DNA of 64,000 bases from Ectocarpus siliculosus (taxonomy: Eukaryota > Sar > Phaeophyceae > Ectocarpales > Ectocarpaceae). The translations under genes were made by a program, and so were the position numbers. The notes under the pieces are model-generated. The model was not told the DNA's origin, ran no database searches, and worked only from the letters and a program-made list of their open reading frames with translations. This document shows, one piece after another, positions 1 through 12,788 of this stretch (the stretch's first letter is position 1; each line of letters opens with the position of its first letter). The stretch is taken from positions 3,973,664 to 4,037,663 of the forward strand of contig FN649734.1 in assembly GCA_000310025.1 (NCBI GenBank), written 5' to 3'.

Positions 1-1905
1 AGAGAAGGAGTAGTCGTGACCCTGTTCAAAAAGGGGGATAAAGCTGACCCGGGGAATTATAGAGGGATAACCCTGTTGAGCACAGTGGGGAAACTGTTTG
101 GCAAGATGATAGACAATAGAATGGGAGACATGTTGGAGGGGAAACAAAAGATCAGCGAAGGACAAGCTGGATTTAGACCAGATCGTAGTTGTGTAGACCA
201 TGTATATACGTTGAGTAAAATCATTCAAGGTAGGAAAGACGCCGGCGTACGACATACTGTTTCTTCCTCGATATACAAAAAGCCTACGACACCGTATGGC
301 GCAATGGATTGTGGAAAAAGATGTGGGACATCGGCATCCGGGGGAAAATGTGGAGGATGTTGAAAAAGATGACAGAATGCACAAGAAGTGCGGTGATGTT
401 GGATGGGGAAATTTCGAAGTACGTGGATATACTCCAAGGAGTCGCACAGGGCTGTACGATGTCACCCACTCTTTTTAAGATTTACATCAACGATTTGATA
501 AGGGCGGTTGAAGCAGTAAGACAGGGAGTCCAAGTAGAGGGAAAGAGTGTGTCCGGACTGATGTTTGCAGATGATTTCGTGGGGGTATCCGAAACACCAG
601 AAGGGTTGCAAGAACAAATAGATGCGGCGGTAGGATACACCCGAAAATGGAGACTGTCGGCGAACGTAGGAAAATGCGCAGTAGTGGTCTGTAACGAAGA
701 TAAGAAAATCCCGTAGAATTCAAATGGAAATGGGGGGAGGAAGAACTACCGGTAGTAGACAAGTATACGTACCTGGGAGTAGAGATTTCGAAGGAGTGCT
801 CATGGGACGCACACATAGCGAAGTTGATTGGGAAGGGTAAAGCTCAGATAGGCAAGATGGACGAGATCCTTACGGACCCACACCTAGACACTAGGATTAA
901 GAGGTGTATTCTCTTGAAGGTGATTGTACCTAAGCTAGAGTATGCTGGAGAGATATGGGAAGGTAACGAAAAGGCCGTCAAGCAGCTGGAAACGGTGCAG
1001 ATGGCAGCGGCCAAGAAAATACTAGGATGTTCAAGTACAACGAGCAACACTGTATTGAGAGCAGAATTGGGAATGTACTCTCTTAAAACAAAGAGACATG
1101 CAGAAGTTGAAGTGGCAGTACAAGGTAAGTAGAATGTCGGACGATAGACTACCAGCCATGGTTGACGAGGCAGCTTGGGGAAAAGCGACTCCAGGGAAGA
1201 AGGGAATCAGATGGGACAAGGTGGTAGAGAAGGTTTGGAAGGAGATAGGAGACGAGGAGGAGACGTTGGACACGGAAGGGTTCGGGGGGTTCAAGACGAA
1301 AGTCAAGGAGATGCTAGAAAGTAGGGAGGAGACAACCCTTCGGAAGAAGGTACGAAGCGAAGACCACTTGGAGATATACGGGAAGTTGAAAGAAGGGATA
1401 GGGATGAAGAAGTACTTGGACGGCCCCATGGACTATGCGAAAAAGCTGAAATTGCAATTTCGAGTAGGCGATCTGGACTTGCCAGAACGGAGGAAGAGGT
1501 ATACCAGCCGTAGGAGAGAGGAAGAGGAGGATAGACACACATGTCCATGTGGCAAATCGGAGGAGAGTAGACCCCACATAGTTGGGGAGTGTGAGTTGTA
1601 CAGGAAGGAAAGAGAGGATCTCGAGGAGGAAATGAGACAGAGAGGGTGTGACATGGACAAGTTTGGGTAAATTAGACAACAGCGAAAAAACGATCGCGAT
1701 AATTGGGGATAGATGGTGGGCACAAGAGGCCCTAGAGGACGGGGATAAGTTGTGCAAGAAATTTTTATGGAGTTTGTGGCAGAAACGTAAAGAGCTCCCA
1801 AATGTTGGTGGTGTCTCTAGTAGGTGTAGGAACGGTGCTCCGTCTCGAAAGGGACGCGTGGTCAATGGTCAAATGACTACGGCAAGCAACAAATGAGTAC
1901 GCCCC
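1..1905 (+). mobile_element. Decayed LINE (non-LTR retrotransposon), 5' end outside the window
   Basis: Reverse-transcriptase sequence is read in successive frames. An N-terminal palm region (GNYRGITLLS, then GQAGFRPDRSCVDH) is followed by the motif-A stretch LDIQKAYDTVW, the SPTLFKIYINDL stretch, the catalytic box FADD near 560-580 and a thumb with YLGVEIS and LEYAGEIWEG. A C-terminal Cys/His segment (CPCGKSEESRPHIVGEC, about 1540-1600) is typical of LINE C-termini. The reading frame shifts about four times (near 245, 700, 1110 and 1660), so the copy is dead. The left edge of the window truncates it. The 3' end lies near 1900, with no clear poly-A. It sits antisense to the MYB gene and ends against a duplicated MYB exon tail. 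LINE identity is firm; the clade is not determined. Confidence 0.9.
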
Positions 1906-1930
1906 CTCCGTGTCCTCGTCGAACACAATT

Positions 1931-2096
1931 CACCTGCATCAACGACAGCATCCTCTCATCCTCCACTCTACATTAGTTGATGAATCCCCGACGTGCTTGG
2001 TTCAACTCCGTCATATACGGCCCCCCACTCGTAGAGCAGTCTCGAATTCAATGAAAATCACCTGCACCAAGGACAGCATCCTCTCGTCCTCCACCG
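1931..2096 (-). repeat. Tandem copy of a MYB exon 3' end and its splice donor
   Basis: The 38 bases at 2059-2096 (end of MYB exon 8 plus the start of its intron) recur at 1931-1968 with a few differences. The copy still reads VEDERMLSLMQ and ends at its own GT donor (gtgaat). It lies inside the downstream intron, directly beside the LINE end. Confidence 0.75.
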
Positions 2097-4218
2097 ACTG
2101 CCACGTGCCCGTGCCCTTGACGGTAGCGTTCCCGTTGAGAGCGAATCTCCAGTGGAGCATGCACTGCCGTGTAGCGTCGTGATGCACGAGGCGGCGAGAC
2201 GAACACGTTGCGTTCTTGTAAAAAATCGTGTGTGTGTTCTTGTGTGATGAACGGGATATGGAGAAAGGTCGAGGTACGGCGGTACTGGTGTTGCTGCTTT
2301 TATGTCTGGTGGGTCGACTGTTGGAAATAGCAGAACAAGGGAGCGCTAAAGAGACAGGCCATAGGGAATCCGTCATGTCGGAACAACCTCCCTTTCCCTC
2401 CCCCCCAAGGCGGCGTCGAATAGCCCCTTCGCCACGGTGCCCCACTATGCACTACTCTGCGTACGCTTGGTTGGCTACGCAACACACGCCCCTAGACGGT
2501 GTTAACCCCATCCCCTTGTCAACTGGGTCTCCCTGTTGCTCATAAATCACGTGGTCACACCGCCACACCCTCCTTCTAACTTGCCCTGGCCTTCCCCCCG
2601 ACGTCTGCCTACCCTACCCCTCTTCGCGAACAAGAATAATAACCTCTCTGTGCCTAATCTTGCTCCCACACGAACTCCCATTCCCACCACCACCCCAAAC
2701 CCCGCCCTGCCCAAGCAGCGTTTCTAGAAGAGAACACACAAACATCGTCAACACTCCCAGTTCACGTGTCTGGCAACGTACCGCTGCACTCTAATTCCCC
2801 ATGCAACCAGCCCACGTACTGTGGGGGGGGGATACTCAGCACTCGTTACTGATCTACGGAGATCTTTCGTGTATCATTGGTGGTGGTACGTGTTGGTAGA
2901 GGGGCGGTCCCCCCTTCTGTTGTGCATGGGCGAGCATGCCCGGCGCACTCGTTAATGGTGTCAAGGTCTTGGGGTCAAGGTCTTGGATCAACCTTCTCCT
3001 CTTAGCTTCTGATAACAAGCTGCCCGCCTCCAAACTTCCCATCCATCGTCCCCCGTTACCTGGGTCTCGATCTTGGTGGCAACCCCAACATGACTCCCAT
3101 ACATCGTCCCCCCCTTACCTGGGTCTCCGTCTTGGTGGCCACCCCGGCCGAGATGATACCCCAGTTGGTCGGGCCGTACATGCCCACCAGGTGGGCCAGA
3201 ACGCTCGCTTCCTGCTCCGTCCACTCCTGCGGTAGGTACGGCTCCACGTTGCCCTCGTTCAGCACCGCCTCGGCTGCCGTTCAGCAGTGGCCGGTAGAAT
3301 CACATGTACGCGGTGTTAAATGACGTGTATTTACATGTGTGTACCTTGGCTGCGGCGGTACAGCGGTAAATTTACACGTACGCGGTGTTTTCGTAACGAG
3401 TATTTACTTGTGCGTGCGCGCGCGCGTTGTGCAAGCAGGTGTCATCCAGAGAAACGTGAGGGGGAAATTGTTCGTGCGAGACGGGTTCGGCAAATGGCGT
3501 CCGCTGGCCTACGCCGTCGTTGGCAATCAGCGTTCGCAACCACTCGCGTTTGGCAAAGGGTCAGCGCTGCCCCCTCCGCCCTCCAAAAAACGCCCGACAC
3601 CTTGACCGCGTGAGACGGAGAAAAACATTTCGAGGTTCTGAAAAGGGGGGCAGCTGCAGCAGTACAGGCTTCGAATGAGCGTCATAGCTCGTTGCTACCA
3701 TCCCCTCTGCGACGCCAGAATGAAAAACCGAATACCAAAAAAAGATGCCAACCACGTCACGCCGGCGAAACATACACATAACACCGCCACCTCCTACTCG
3801 ATCTGAACTCTTTGTGGGGTGCTTCGCGAGGCACGCGGTAACCTTGCCAACGTCGTCTAAGGAGGTGGCAAACCAGGGATGCACAGAAGAAAGACCAAAG
3901 ACAAGAACTGTTGAAAAAATTATCCCCCATCCTCACGCGTAGCAACGGCCAAGGGAAAGAAAGCTAGGCGTTCTCTCTCTCTACCTGGTGTCTTCTTGTG
4001 CAAGGTGCGGATGTGCGCCCGCTGGTGCTTCTGAATCTTCTCCAGCTGGTGGTGGTGGAAGATCATGCCCCCCTTGGGACCCCCCTTGTGCCGGTGGTCG
4101 CACGTCGCGTGGTAATGCCGCCTGCTCGAAATCCCGGTCGTCTTGTCCTGAAAACATCACCAAAAATAACAACAACAACAACGAGTTGACACAGACGAAG
4201 ATCTGACAGCTACAACAC

Positions 4219-4260
<42 letters not shown>

Positions 4261-7200
4261 GGGAGTGGTTCCAAACAAACTGGTATCCAGACAACGACAA
4301 AAGCTCCAGCCAAGAAGGGCGATCGAGGGGATATTGTACAGCTGGACCGAAGGAGGTGTGCGGTACCTCCCGCCGAACGCGGGGAACATCTCTAATTTAC
4401 ACGAAGCAGGCGAGGCAGGTACCATAGATTTCAAGGTGGGATACATGACTAGAGACGCACACTCCAAGTTGACAATCATCGCCTTCACTGGACATATGCG
4501 AAACCTCGAGCCTCCCTGTCCAATCGCTCGCTTCTATTCGCGGCCCACTTACCCCAAAAACAAGGCACACGACACCTTTACAGACCTTGTAAATGCATTC
4601 GTTCGAAGAGCAGTGCTCTCCGCGCTCACGCACGATCCACAGATCAGCGTCCAAGACCATCAGATCGCTCTGAGACGTATCGAGCTGCGACAGCGCCTCG
4701 GGCTTTTTTTTGTCGGGCAGGGACAAAAATGGCAAAGACATCGGGGGGGGGCGGGGGGGTAGGTTCATGATGTACTGATACTGAACAAAGGGTAAACACT
4801 TACTGGATGCCGGAGATCTTGAGAATGCGGCTTGACGCACGTAAAAACACAGGGGTCCCGTAGGGGGATCCCGGAAAATGCATTCACTGAGGAGACAACC
4901 CCGTCCCCCCGGTTCAAGCTTGTCGGACGTCACTCTTCGCGTGTCCCAAATAGATGAACACCCACAGCAGCACCCACATGCACGTATGCGCTACCGAAAA
5001 AGAAAACACAACCCGCAACGACCCCAACGACGTCTTCGGCCCAGAACACAACAACCATACCATGTTTTACCACCAGCATTTATTTTCCGCCGTGACTACA
5101 AACGACCTTTACGCCTCTGCCTAAACCCCCACCACCCCCCCCCACCCCCGCCGGCGGACAAATCCTGTCAAGCTCACCTTGCTACAAAACGACCCAGGGC
5201 CGCCCCCCTTGGTCCCTTGCGGCTTCGACACGGGGGCCTGGACCGCCGGCCGCTGGCCCCCCACGTGCCCCTTCGCCTTGGGCTTCCCCTTCTGCCTGCC
5301 CCCCCCCGCCGCAGCAGCGGTGGAGCCCCCCCCCTTGCTCTTCCCGCCGCCCCCCTGAGAAACCCCTCCACCGCGGCCCGCTCCCCCCGCCGCTTTCTTC
5401 TTGTTGTTCCCCACCCCGCCGACTTCCGGGGGCGGGGGCGGGAGGATGCGGATGGCTGCGGCAGCCGCGGCGGCGGCCGGGTTGTGGTACGAGGCGGACG
5501 CGGCGGCGGCGGCACGCGAGAACGGGGACGGCGGCGGCGGGGACAGGGCCGACGATGGCACCGCGGAGGAAGACATCAACGGCGACGACAAGGGGCCCGC
5601 GCCGCCGCCGCCGCCGCCGCTGCTGCAGCTAGGGTGGTGCAGCATGTGGCCGTGAACGCCGGCGGGAGACTTGGCGCCCCAGCCGCCGCGTGCACTTCTT
5701 GGTGATGTCACTGAGGAGAAGGATGGTCCAGCTCCTGCTTGAGAGGCGGCACCGGCCCCGGACGACGACGCCGGCACCACGTTCTCCACAAGATCCTGTT
5801 TTGGCGGGGGACGGACCGACGGACGGACGGACGCATGATAAGGAGTTCCAGCGGGGGATGGACGGCAAAACAGGGTTCGCCCGCACCGTCACCACTCACC
5901 AGTAGACCACGCTTCACAACGAGGGACGGAAAAATAGCAACGGCGGTGCCCACGGTGCCGATCAGCTCAACCCGCTTCTTTTTTCGTTTTCCAGGTGTCC
6001 ACACGCATAAGCAATCCGATATCTCGACTCTTTCACCGCAATAGTTCAGCGTGCTTCCCGCATGCCCACATTGACCCCCCCCCCCTCCCTGCTGCTCGCA
6101 CGCTTAAAAAAAATGGGCAGAAAACAATCAACAACACCGCTGCACTGCTGCCGCCTGTCGTCAATAACGCCGCCTCCGCCGAAACAAAAGCTCTTCTCGC
6201 CTGCGAGTTGAGAGGGGGGAACAAGCCATGGTTCGCGGGTCCCGGCGTCCCCTTGCCTCCCCCTCCCTCTCCTCCATCTCCGCCCGCCCCGCTGCTCCGA
6301 CGTGCCGAGCGAGTGAGGTCCGACTGCGGCGTCCAGGAACGGGCGAGATGAAGCATCGTAGGGAACGGGAAGGGCATCGGGCGGAACGGGGTGAGGAATC
6401 CCATGTGTTGCGTGAGGCGTTTCGCGGAACGAGGCACATCGACGGGACACGGGACAGATGAGGCATCTAATGGAACGGGAAAGGCATCGGGCGGAACGAG
6501 GTGAAGGGTTTCATGGGACGGGTGAGGCGTTTCGCGGGACGAGGCGAGGAACTTCCACGGGACAGGTGATGCCTCGGACGCGACGCGGTGAGGGATGTTT
6601 TTCATGGGATGGACCGCGCAAAAAAGGAACAGTATTATTTATGCCGAACATGAGCCAGTCAGGACCTTCCATCGGATCTGTATGGGGGTACGAGAGGAAG
6701 CACCACACACCAACAAGGAATCGGGTCATTGCTGCTCGCGATGTGGAATACAAAAATGCACCCTCGAGAAACACCAAGAGAAAAGCGAAGAAAAGCCGCC
6801 GGTCTCTCAATCGAAAAGAGCTTGGAGAGCAAGAAGGCAACTCATCCATCTGCATGCTTAGACCCTGCCGCCAGTATCACCACGGCGCGTCTCTCCGTCT
6901 GCCGGCTGACGCAGACATTCACACACCCGTACAAACACCTTCACCTTCCGCCAAACACCTCTCCTTTACCAACCACTGCTGTGCCCGCCACACACGTAGT
7001 TGCAGTCGTCCAAGGCCCCCCGAGCAAGCTGAACAAAACACCCTCTCAACCACCCAGAGCCCGCCACACGCCCAGCACACACCTGGGACCCGCTGCCTCC
7101 CGACAGCTGCAAGAGGCTCAGGGCCTGGTCGATGTCCTTCCTGCTCCCCGTCGTCGGCTCCGGCGTGGCGAGGAACGGGTCGTTCATCAGCGACTCCCCC

Positions 7201-10200
7201 AAGGGCTGGTTCATCTGAGGGTCCTCCTCCATGGCGAAGCGGTGGGTGTCGTCGAACGTCACCTGAGCGAGCCAGGTCGTGGGGGCAACAAATTTCGGCG
7301 CGGGTCAAGACACAAGTATGTAGCAAGCCCCACCATGCTGTAATGCCGATGGAAAAGGAAACGACAACGGTAACAATCTTGGCCCGGAAGTAGTGCCGGT
7401 GGAAAAGGAAACGACAACGGTAACAACTTTGGCCCGGAAGGGCGGGGGTAAAAAGACACAAGTCACGCCGTGCTCTAATGCGGGTGGAAAAGGAAACGAT
7501 GGTATGCATGGTATACAGCCTTCCGACTTCGATTCCGCAAAACATCAGCAGTCATGAATTGGTGAACACAAGGGCCATGAGTGGAAGCAAGACAGCGAGC
7601 TGAAAAGCAAGCCTACATGTGAAGTATATTGACATGGCTAGTGAGAGAGGACGGATGAAGCCCCCAGATTCAATACCCAAGTCGACAAGGACTTCCCATG
7701 AACTGCATCAGTCGTGGCCACAAACACATCGCAAAGGTAAGAGCCGGACCCGCCCTGTCTCCTCGCCCCCCTCTCGTTACCGGAGCCCGTTCATGCCAAG
7801 GGCAAGATCAAGCACACCAAAAACAACAACACCCTCTACAGCTCGACATCGTGGGCATATGCCGTGCCAAATCGACAGCAGCACCAGCACCAGCAACAAG
7901 AACAGCAGCACCAGCACCAGCACCACCATCAGTCCCGTCAAGAACAAATGCATCCCACAAGGAAATCTCATGGCAACGACAACAACTTTCCGCCGCGCGG
8001 CATCCGGCAGGCACAACAGACCTACCTGCATATACGCCCCGTCCTTGTGCACGGTGAGTCTGGAGTTCGACAACACTCTGGAAGCGTTCTTGGGACCGCC
8101 GTCGCTGGGGAACGGGGACGGGGCTCCGTTCTCGTCTCCGAAAGTCGCCAGCTGCGAGTAGTTGCGCTTTCTCCTGCTTTGTGTGTGCGCGCGTGTATGT
8201 GTGTGTTTTTGTTGTTGGCATGCGCTAGGTGGCCGACCAATGAAAAGACGTTAGTCTCAGTGCAGTTGAAACAACAAAATGCTCATAAAGGACATGTGTG
8301 CGTTTTTTTTTTAATATTAGCATCGACCGCGCTAACCGGCTGACCAATGAAAAGCCGTCAGTCTCAGTGCGGTTGAAAAGACAAAACACTTCAAAATGCC
8401 ATTAAGTGGGACCGCGTCAGGGGGCGGCACGGGGGAGACTAATCTATTCTCCTGATCAAAGAAAACGGTACAATTAGCAGAAGAAAACTGCACACGTCTA
8501 CGAAGACTGCTATGCATACGTTGCACTCGAGTTCGTTTGGTGTGTGTGTGCTTGTTAAATTGGAGTGGCCCGCTCTATGCGACCCGCTGAGCAATGAAAA
8601 TACGTCAGTCATGCACTACATGCAGCGGGACAAATAAGCGAAGATGGCCGACCCCTTTCGGCGTGCGCTCCTCAAAAACTACCGTTCACCACGCAACCGG
8701 CCGAACCATCAAAAAACAAACCCACATATCATACATGCATCTCTATCCACAAGAAACCGTAACACGTTCCGTCGACAGGCTACATTATCTAATACATTCC
8801 GTTGGTCAATCCAATTGCGCCGGCTCGTGAACGACGAACGAAGCCAAGCGCATAGGAAAAAAACGCGGTAGAATGAGTCGAAGAAAACAACAACGTACCC
8901 CCCCCCCCCACCCCCACCTAACAAACAAGCCGACTTACTTAGGAGACCTGGACCCGCTCGCCGCCTCTGCCCGCCCCCTGCCGGAGCCCGCTCTTGCCGG
9001 AGACGATGACGGGTCCAGCTTCACGGGGGAGTTCCTACGGACCCGAGTGAAGTGGCCGTGCCGGGCGCTCGAACGAGGAGTCTTCAGGCCCGTCGAAGAG
9101 GCGTTCGACAAACTCGCGGTCGTCGACGAAACGGCGGCGGTACTGCTGCCGCTGTGGTTGTTGCTTCTGCCGTCCTCCGACGCGCCGTTCCCGGAACCGA
9201 TGCTCATGCGGCTCACGCTACTGTCGCCGCCCGCGCTGCTGCGGCGAAGTCGGAGGTTCGGTGTCGCGCGGGCGCAGCTCCCGGGAGCGGTAGCGCCGCC
9301 GGCGTAGCTGCCGTTGCTGCTCCGCCGAGCCGTTGATCCTCCGAAGGGGGTCATGCTGCTGTTGCTCTCGAGACTCTGCAGCAGTGGCAACCGATTTGCG
9401 CGTGGGCCAAGATCAATGAACATTCTTTGTGGGATTACGAAGTGATGCTGCTGCCTGTGCGTGCGGCAATTCTTGAAAAGTATCTCCCCGGAAGGAAAGA
9501 CGTCTGTTGAGAAGCAACACGACCTGTTTGATGTACGCCGGACTGCTGTGCGCTGCTGTGAACGACATTCGAACAGGACTTTCAGCAGTTCAACAGCAGC
9601 AGCAGTCTGCAACAGTAGCGCAGCAGTTTGTGCCAGTGGTGCAACAGCAAAACGCGTTCAAAGAGTTCAACGACTACGTTTACACCTAGATGCACACGGC
9701 GAACAAACGGAGACACCGCAAGAACCCCCTCCGCAAGCATCAAACATCCGAGGATGTGTGCGCAAGGACAGCACTTGCTGAAGGTTGCCGCCGACCGACC
9801 CTTGATGAAGCAACAGTCTTTTACGTATGCTATAGCGGCGGAAAAAAACAAAATTCTGGCTTTGGCAGACTGCATAGGGCCTTTCAGACAATCCGTTCGC
9901 CAGTGGGGACTTGAAGAACCCACTGCGTAGGGTATTGCCCTACTCCTGACTGCTGAAACTTCGTCAAAGAGAAGTACGGAAATGTTTCCCAATGCCGCAT
10001 CTATCTCGGTACTACTGCTGTACAGGGGCAAAAACAGCCTGGTGCAACTCCAAGAGTCGACGAGAAAGCGGCTGAGATGGTGACATACTTTGCTGTAGCA
10101 CGAGCGCCTGTCTCGCTACAAGCAGTAAGGCTCAGCAAGTAACCGACGACCATTGTCTGCTGTGCGCAAGAGAGGGTCGTGCTACACCGCTGCTGCCGTG

Positions 10201-10966
10201 TGTGTACCAAGAGAGCACAAGGGAGAGAGTCACTTGGAAGACAGAAAACGCGAAAGAAGAACACAAGTTAGGCGACTTGCTATGTACACATAGCTGCGTT
10301 TCGAAGAGGTGGTGTGAGCACGCGACCGGCAAACTACCCCCAACTGGCAATGCAACCGCTGAACTGGAGGTGTGGTGTGGGGCTGATATGCGTCGGGAAA
10401 GTGAGAGGCTCGTCCGCCAAAGCCCGGCCATGGCACTTTTGTGCGCGTGCGTTAACGGCAATTTGAAAAATGGCGGCGGACACAACGGGGAAGGCAGGCA
10501 GAAGTTTTCGCCACAAAAAGGTCCAACGAGGCGGTACGGAAAGAAGAGTGCCGCTTGCGAAACTAGCAACCCGTGTCTACCCGGACGTTGCTGTGGGGTC
10601 AAGGTTTCTCCAGACCCAGGGAGCAGCGCACAGGGAGGAGCCGCACCGTCATGGGGACAACATACGAACCCTTTTTTTCTAGCAACAAACAGCTGACGAC
10701 CCACAGGCAGCGCAAGAGGCACACAAGCTAACCTGCCGTTTGTCGAGGTGCAACGGCTGGCCGTCTGGGGAAAAGGTGCCAAGGGACTCCATGAACTTAT
10801 CCAGCGAATAGTTCGGCTCGAACGCGCCGCCACTGCTTGCCCTGCCGCCGCTGCCGCCACCACCGCCGGACATGGGTGAGCTCAGCGAGGCCGGTGAGCA
10901 CCCTACCATCTCCTCCTCCCTTCCTCCTCCTGTTGGTGACCCCGCGCTTCGACGTTTGTCCGCCAT
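2062..10966 (-). CDS. MYB/SANT-domain protein, eight exons, 3' part beyond the left side
   Basis: Exons on the minus strand: 10966-10733, 9375-8939, 8173-8026, 7262-7083, 5795-5178, 4147-3985, 3273-3119 and 2163-2062. All joins use GT-AG and intron phases agree (0,2,0,0,0,1,0), giving 679 open codons with no stop. The start is ATG 10966 (MADKRRSAGS). The N-terminal half is low complexity (Ser/Gly/Ala/Pro). Exon 6 is His/Lys rich (RRHYHATCDHRHKGG, then LEKIQKHQRAHIRTLHKK) and I do not recognise it. Exon 7 gives a MYB repeat (WTEQEASVLAHLVGMYGPTNW). Exon 8 completes it (CMLHWRFALNGN) and starts the next (KGTGTWQSVEDERMLSLVQ), so consecutive MYB repeats are split by an intron. A nuclear DNA-binding role is inferred from the domain. 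The rest of the second repeat and the stop are not seen; the LINE occupies the sequence downstream. A chromatin SANT protein is an alternative to a MYB transcription factor. Confidence 0.8.
3044..3144 (-). repeat. Tandem copy of a second MYB exon 3' end and donor
   Basis: The true end of MYB exon 7 and its donor (3102-3144; ACCCAG then gtaagg) is repeated about 60 bases into the intron at 3044-3084 (ACCCAG then gtaacg). The copy also encodes ATKIETQ, so it could act as an alternative donor or be a slippage product. Confidence 0.75.
4220..4258 (+). repeat. (CAG)13 microsatellite in a MYB-gene intron
   Basis: Thirteen uninterrupted CAG units, within the 1.03-kb intron between MYB exons 5 and 6. 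Poly-Ala/poly-Cys reading frames over it are artefacts of the repeat. Confidence 0.95.
6348..6568 (+). repeat. 110-bp tandem duplication in a MYB-gene intron
   Basis: Two adjacent units of about 110 bases, each starting ATGA(A/G)GCATC and containing CATCGGGCGGAACG and GAGGCGTTTCGCGG. No coding role is seen. Confidence 0.7.
7343..7502 (+). repeat. 50-bp minisatellite, two full copies plus a partial one
   Basis: Units at about 7343-7391 and 7392-7441 share GGTGGAAAAGGAAACGACAA or a close variant, with TTGGCCCGGAAG at the end. A third partial unit lies at 7478-7502. It is in the intron between MYB exons 4 and 5. Confidence 0.75.
8222..8385 (+). repeat. Dispersed repeat family, tandem copies
   Basis: Copies at 8222-8271 and 8313-8385 share GACCAATGAAAAG, GTCAGTCTCAGTGC and a following GTTGAAA. 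A shorter relative lies near 8580-8615. An inverted relative is at 40341-40417 and a weak one at 33507-33540. No terminal repeats or coding capacity were found. Confidence 0.65.
9461..9930 (+). other. Unassigned open stretch inside a MYB intron
   Basis: On the plus strand, opposite to the host gene, there is an open frame at 9507-9689 with a glutamine-rich tail (AVQQQQQSATVAQQF, then FKEFNDYVYT), followed by another short open frame. It could be a decayed element or chance. I see no splice structure or known domain. Confidence 0.2.
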
Positions 10967-10968
10967 GC

Positions 10969-11021
10969 TCCTCTCTCTCTCTCTCTCTTTCTTTCTCTCG
11001 CTCTCTCTCTCTCTCTCTTGC
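10969..11021 (+). repeat. CT/GA tract just upstream of the MYB start codon
   Basis: A pyrimidine tract of mostly CT dinucleotides; on the gene strand it is a GA repeat ending three bases before ATG 10966. It probably lies in the 5' UTR. GA/CT repeats near start sites can act as promoter elements, but that is only inference here. Confidence 0.7.
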
Positions 11022-11480
11022 CTCTAGCCCCAAGCGGCCTGCTATAACCTCGACCTGATGCTGAAGATTCAACTGCTGGCGATTTGTGGATACCAGTGCT
11101 CGACGAGACGGGGAGAGATGAAGGGCACCCCCCAGGTTGTTGCGCGCCGACGTGAATTTTTTTTTGCAAAATCGCAAACGGCCAATTTTCGTATTATTTA
11201 GAGAGAAGGGGTGCCGAGAAAAAAAAAAAAACGCGAAAAAGGTTCGAGATGGTGTTCATGTTGCTCTTCGGGGCGATCGGTCGTCCACAACGGCGGTCGC
11301 AGCACACAGCAGAGGGCAAAACAGACAGATCCAGACGCCAGAGAACGACGCCGAGCAGCGTACCAGAAGCGGCCCGGGGCGGGGAGCGTACCACGGGTGC
11401 ATCATTCAGAGAGTGCGTGTCGGAACAACCGCCTCCTTCGTGATGTACCGAACTCCTCCTGCACAGCACAAGTCATCTGC

Positions 11481-11481
<1 letters not shown>

Positions 11482-11514
<33 letters not shown>
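11482..11514 (+). repeat. (TGC)11 microsatellite
   Basis: Eleven perfect trinucleotide units about 0.5 kb upstream of the MYB start. Not within a supported exon. Confidence 0.9.
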
Positions 11515-12489
11515 GAGCTGGCGAATGCCAAACCGAAAGAAATTTGAGGGAAACGGTGTGTCAGTCCAATATACAGATTTACTGAGCACGAAGATTACCC
11601 CGGCGCACTGCTGGAACTTGCAGTGCACATTGCATTGTTCTTCTCGACGGCAAGGGCGGCTTGGTGTTGGGGCGAGAGAAGAGAGCGTAGTCGTTATCCG
11701 GGCGCATAAGCTGATTTGCTCACAGGTATGCACTCCAACCAAGGGTGCCGTTCGAAACACAGCACGTCAGGTTTTGCCGGGTTGATACAATAGGATTGGA
11801 CTACAGCTGTTCGTCGGAAGAAAAATCACACAAGTTGAAGATGACCAAAATCGGATACAGATGATTGACTCTCCAGAGTATGTTTGCTTGGTCCTTGAGA
11901 AAATGATGGCGATCGTATGTACTTTCGGCTGTGAACGTCACGTACCCTCAGACGATCGTTCACCCTGACTACTATCGCAGAATAGCAGAATTACGTTGAC
12001 TACACTGCTGTGCATAGGGCGGGGTAATGAGCCGCGGGCTAGCCGACTCAATACCTTGCAGTAGTCTATCTGCAATGCTTTTTGCGGTGGCGAGTGCACC
12101 CGACCGTTGAATATTGCATCCGAGTCATCATCAACAACAACATAAAAAAGAGGCTCTTCCTCTGCAAACGCACGGACGGCCGTTGGGATTCGTGCGCCAC
12201 AGCAGTAGTCTCTCCGTAGATGACACAAGATACCACACCCTGAACCAACTTCCAAAGCTCGGTTGCTCCACACCACAAAGAGTGGCGGTGCCGAAAACGG
12301 TGGCGTGGGAACCGTCTCGTCAAGAGCTTTCCGACAACGTCTCGCTGGGTTTACGCATCCTGTTCGTCGTGGAATAATCGAGCTGAGAAGTATCGATACA
12401 GGGGGTGTGGTATCGTATGTCCCCGACGGTACAGCAGTAGACCGGTGTGCCATACGCATATGCACACGTGCGTTCCATATCGGAGGTGA

Positions 12490-12788
12490 ACCCTCCCCGC
12501 ACACCTAAGCAACAGCACTAACAAATGTATCCGCCACGAGCTGTGTCCATGCTCCGTTTTGTGTAGCGATTGATACAAACCAGGAGGATCTAGGACGCCC
12601 AGAAACTGCGAGCGCGAGGGTGTGGGAGGGACAGCCCGAAAAAACACCTGCCGCGTCTGCTGGGATCAGTCGTATGTTTTTCCCGCTCTGTCTGGCGAAG
12701 GTTGGGTTTTGCTGATGATTACCCTCCACACACCTAAGCAACAGCAATGACAATGACATCCGCCACTAGCTCTGCGTATGGCTCCCTT
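12490..12788 (+). repeat. Direct repeat of about 65 bp, copies 230 bp apart
   Basis: Sequences at 12490-12558 and 12721-12788 share ACACCTAAGCAACAGCA and ATCCGCCAC(G/T)AGCT with similar flanks, and diverge elsewhere. Confidence 0.65.

Noticed and set aside
4265-4933. Long open frames on both strands within a MYB intron
   Set aside because: No domain, no splice signals in phase and low-complexity ends; they look like chance frames.
11473-11760. Frames with poly-Ala, poly-Leu or poly-Cys runs over CAG/CTG repeats
   Set aside because: Any frame over a trinucleotide run stays open; there is no supporting exon structure.
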